50,499 nt of DNA from contig CAYQAS010000015.1 in the NCBI GenBank assembly GCA_964415525.1, positions 1-50,499 of the forward strand, read 5' to 3'. A program made the position numbers and the translations under genes. Below, in pieces: positions 50,396-50,499 of the stretch; within the stretch, counting starts at the first letter, position 1, and each line of letters begins with the position of its first letter. The stretch is from CAZPUI01 sp964415525 (GTDB lineage: Bacteria; Acidobacteriota; Holophagae; Holophagales; Holophagaceae). Below the pieces are notes generated by a model. The model did not search any database. It saw only the letters and a program-made list of their open reading frames with translations, and was not told the DNA's origin.

Positions 50396-50499
50396 ATGTC
50401 CCAAGGCTACTTTTCCCACCTGACCCAGGAGCTCCAGGCCCTCAAGGAGGCCGGGCTCTACAAGACCGAGCGGACGATCACGTCGCCGCAGCAGCCGCA
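50396..50499 (+). CDS. kbl: Glycine C-acetyltransferase (2-amino-3-ketobutyrate CoA ligase), 5' end
   Basis: Only the first 34 codons are in the window. The protein starts MSQGYFSHLTQELQALKEAG and continues LYKTERTITSPQQP, which matches the N-terminus of Kbl, a PLP enzyme that splits 2-amino-3-ketobutyrate into glycine and acetyl-CoA after threonine dehydrogenase. The ATG at 50396 has GAGG six bases upstream. An adjacent tdh beyond the window would be expected. The assignment rests on a short but characteristic segment. Confidence 0.8.
   Translation, partial: MSQGYFSHLTQELQALKEAGLYKTERTITSPQQP

Overview
The window comes from a high-GC Gram-negative bacterium. It encodes a porin, an outer-membrane usher with its periplasmic chaperone, and several lipoproteins with clear lipoboxes. 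The mix of many secreted peptidases, large Ig-repeat surface proteins, DUF4402 pilins and a reductive-dehalogenase-like iron-sulfur protein best fits an Acidobacteriota member of the Holophagae type (Geothrix/Holophaga-like). That placement is an inference from gene content; no rRNA gene is present. No tRNA, rRNA, CRISPR array, insertion sequence or prophage was recognised.

Layout. 1-5.7 kb: the 5' two-thirds of ileS (minus), then a seven-PAS hybrid histidine kinase (plus). 5.7-10.3 kb (minus): an M19 dipeptidase, then a subtilase with a C-terminal dockerin followed by a small cohesin-like lipoprotein. 10.4-14.5 kb: a methyltransferase, an MFS exporter, a lipoprotein, and larE-larB for the nickel-pincer cofactor. 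14.9-21.5 kb (plus): an M28 peptidase, a CDF metal transporter, a phosphoribosyltransferase-like protein, a decayed M20 amidohydrolase (minus), a SET-domain protein overlapping a small exported protein, and an exported C1-type cysteine peptidase. 21.6-29.7 kb: a short cyanophycin-synthetase-like ATP-grasp enzyme (minus) divergent from a five-gene plus-strand operon of porin, methyltransferase and a ferric-iron-type ABC importer (permease, ATPase, binding protein). 29.8-33.9 kb (minus): M28 peptidase and GNAT, then a NarX/NarL-type two-component pair. 34.1-38.5 kb: a 1455-residue lipoprotein with about 12 Ig-like domains and a predicted seven-bladed propeller. 38.6-40.9 kb (minus): asnS and a tail-anchored zinc-ribbon protein. 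41.0-46.6 kb (minus): a chaperone-usher operon of pilin, chaperone, usher with a C-terminal SPOR domain, and tip/minor subunit. 47.1-49.4 kb (minus): a TPR protein and a reductive-dehalogenase-like protein. 49.5-50.5 kb (plus): an Lrp/AsnC regulator with a perfect palindromic operator, and the start of kbl (glycine C-acetyltransferase).

How it fits together. Exported peptidases (M19, S8, two M28, C1), an amino-acid-responsive regulator and kbl suggest a peptide- and amino-acid-degrading life. The surface is rich in adhesion and anchoring proteins. Three systems look most worth follow-up: the dockerin protease with its cohesin-like lipoprotein partner; the compact cyanophycin-synthetase-like enzyme facing an iron-type import operon that contains a methyltransferase; and the usher fused to a peptidoglycan-binding SPOR domain.
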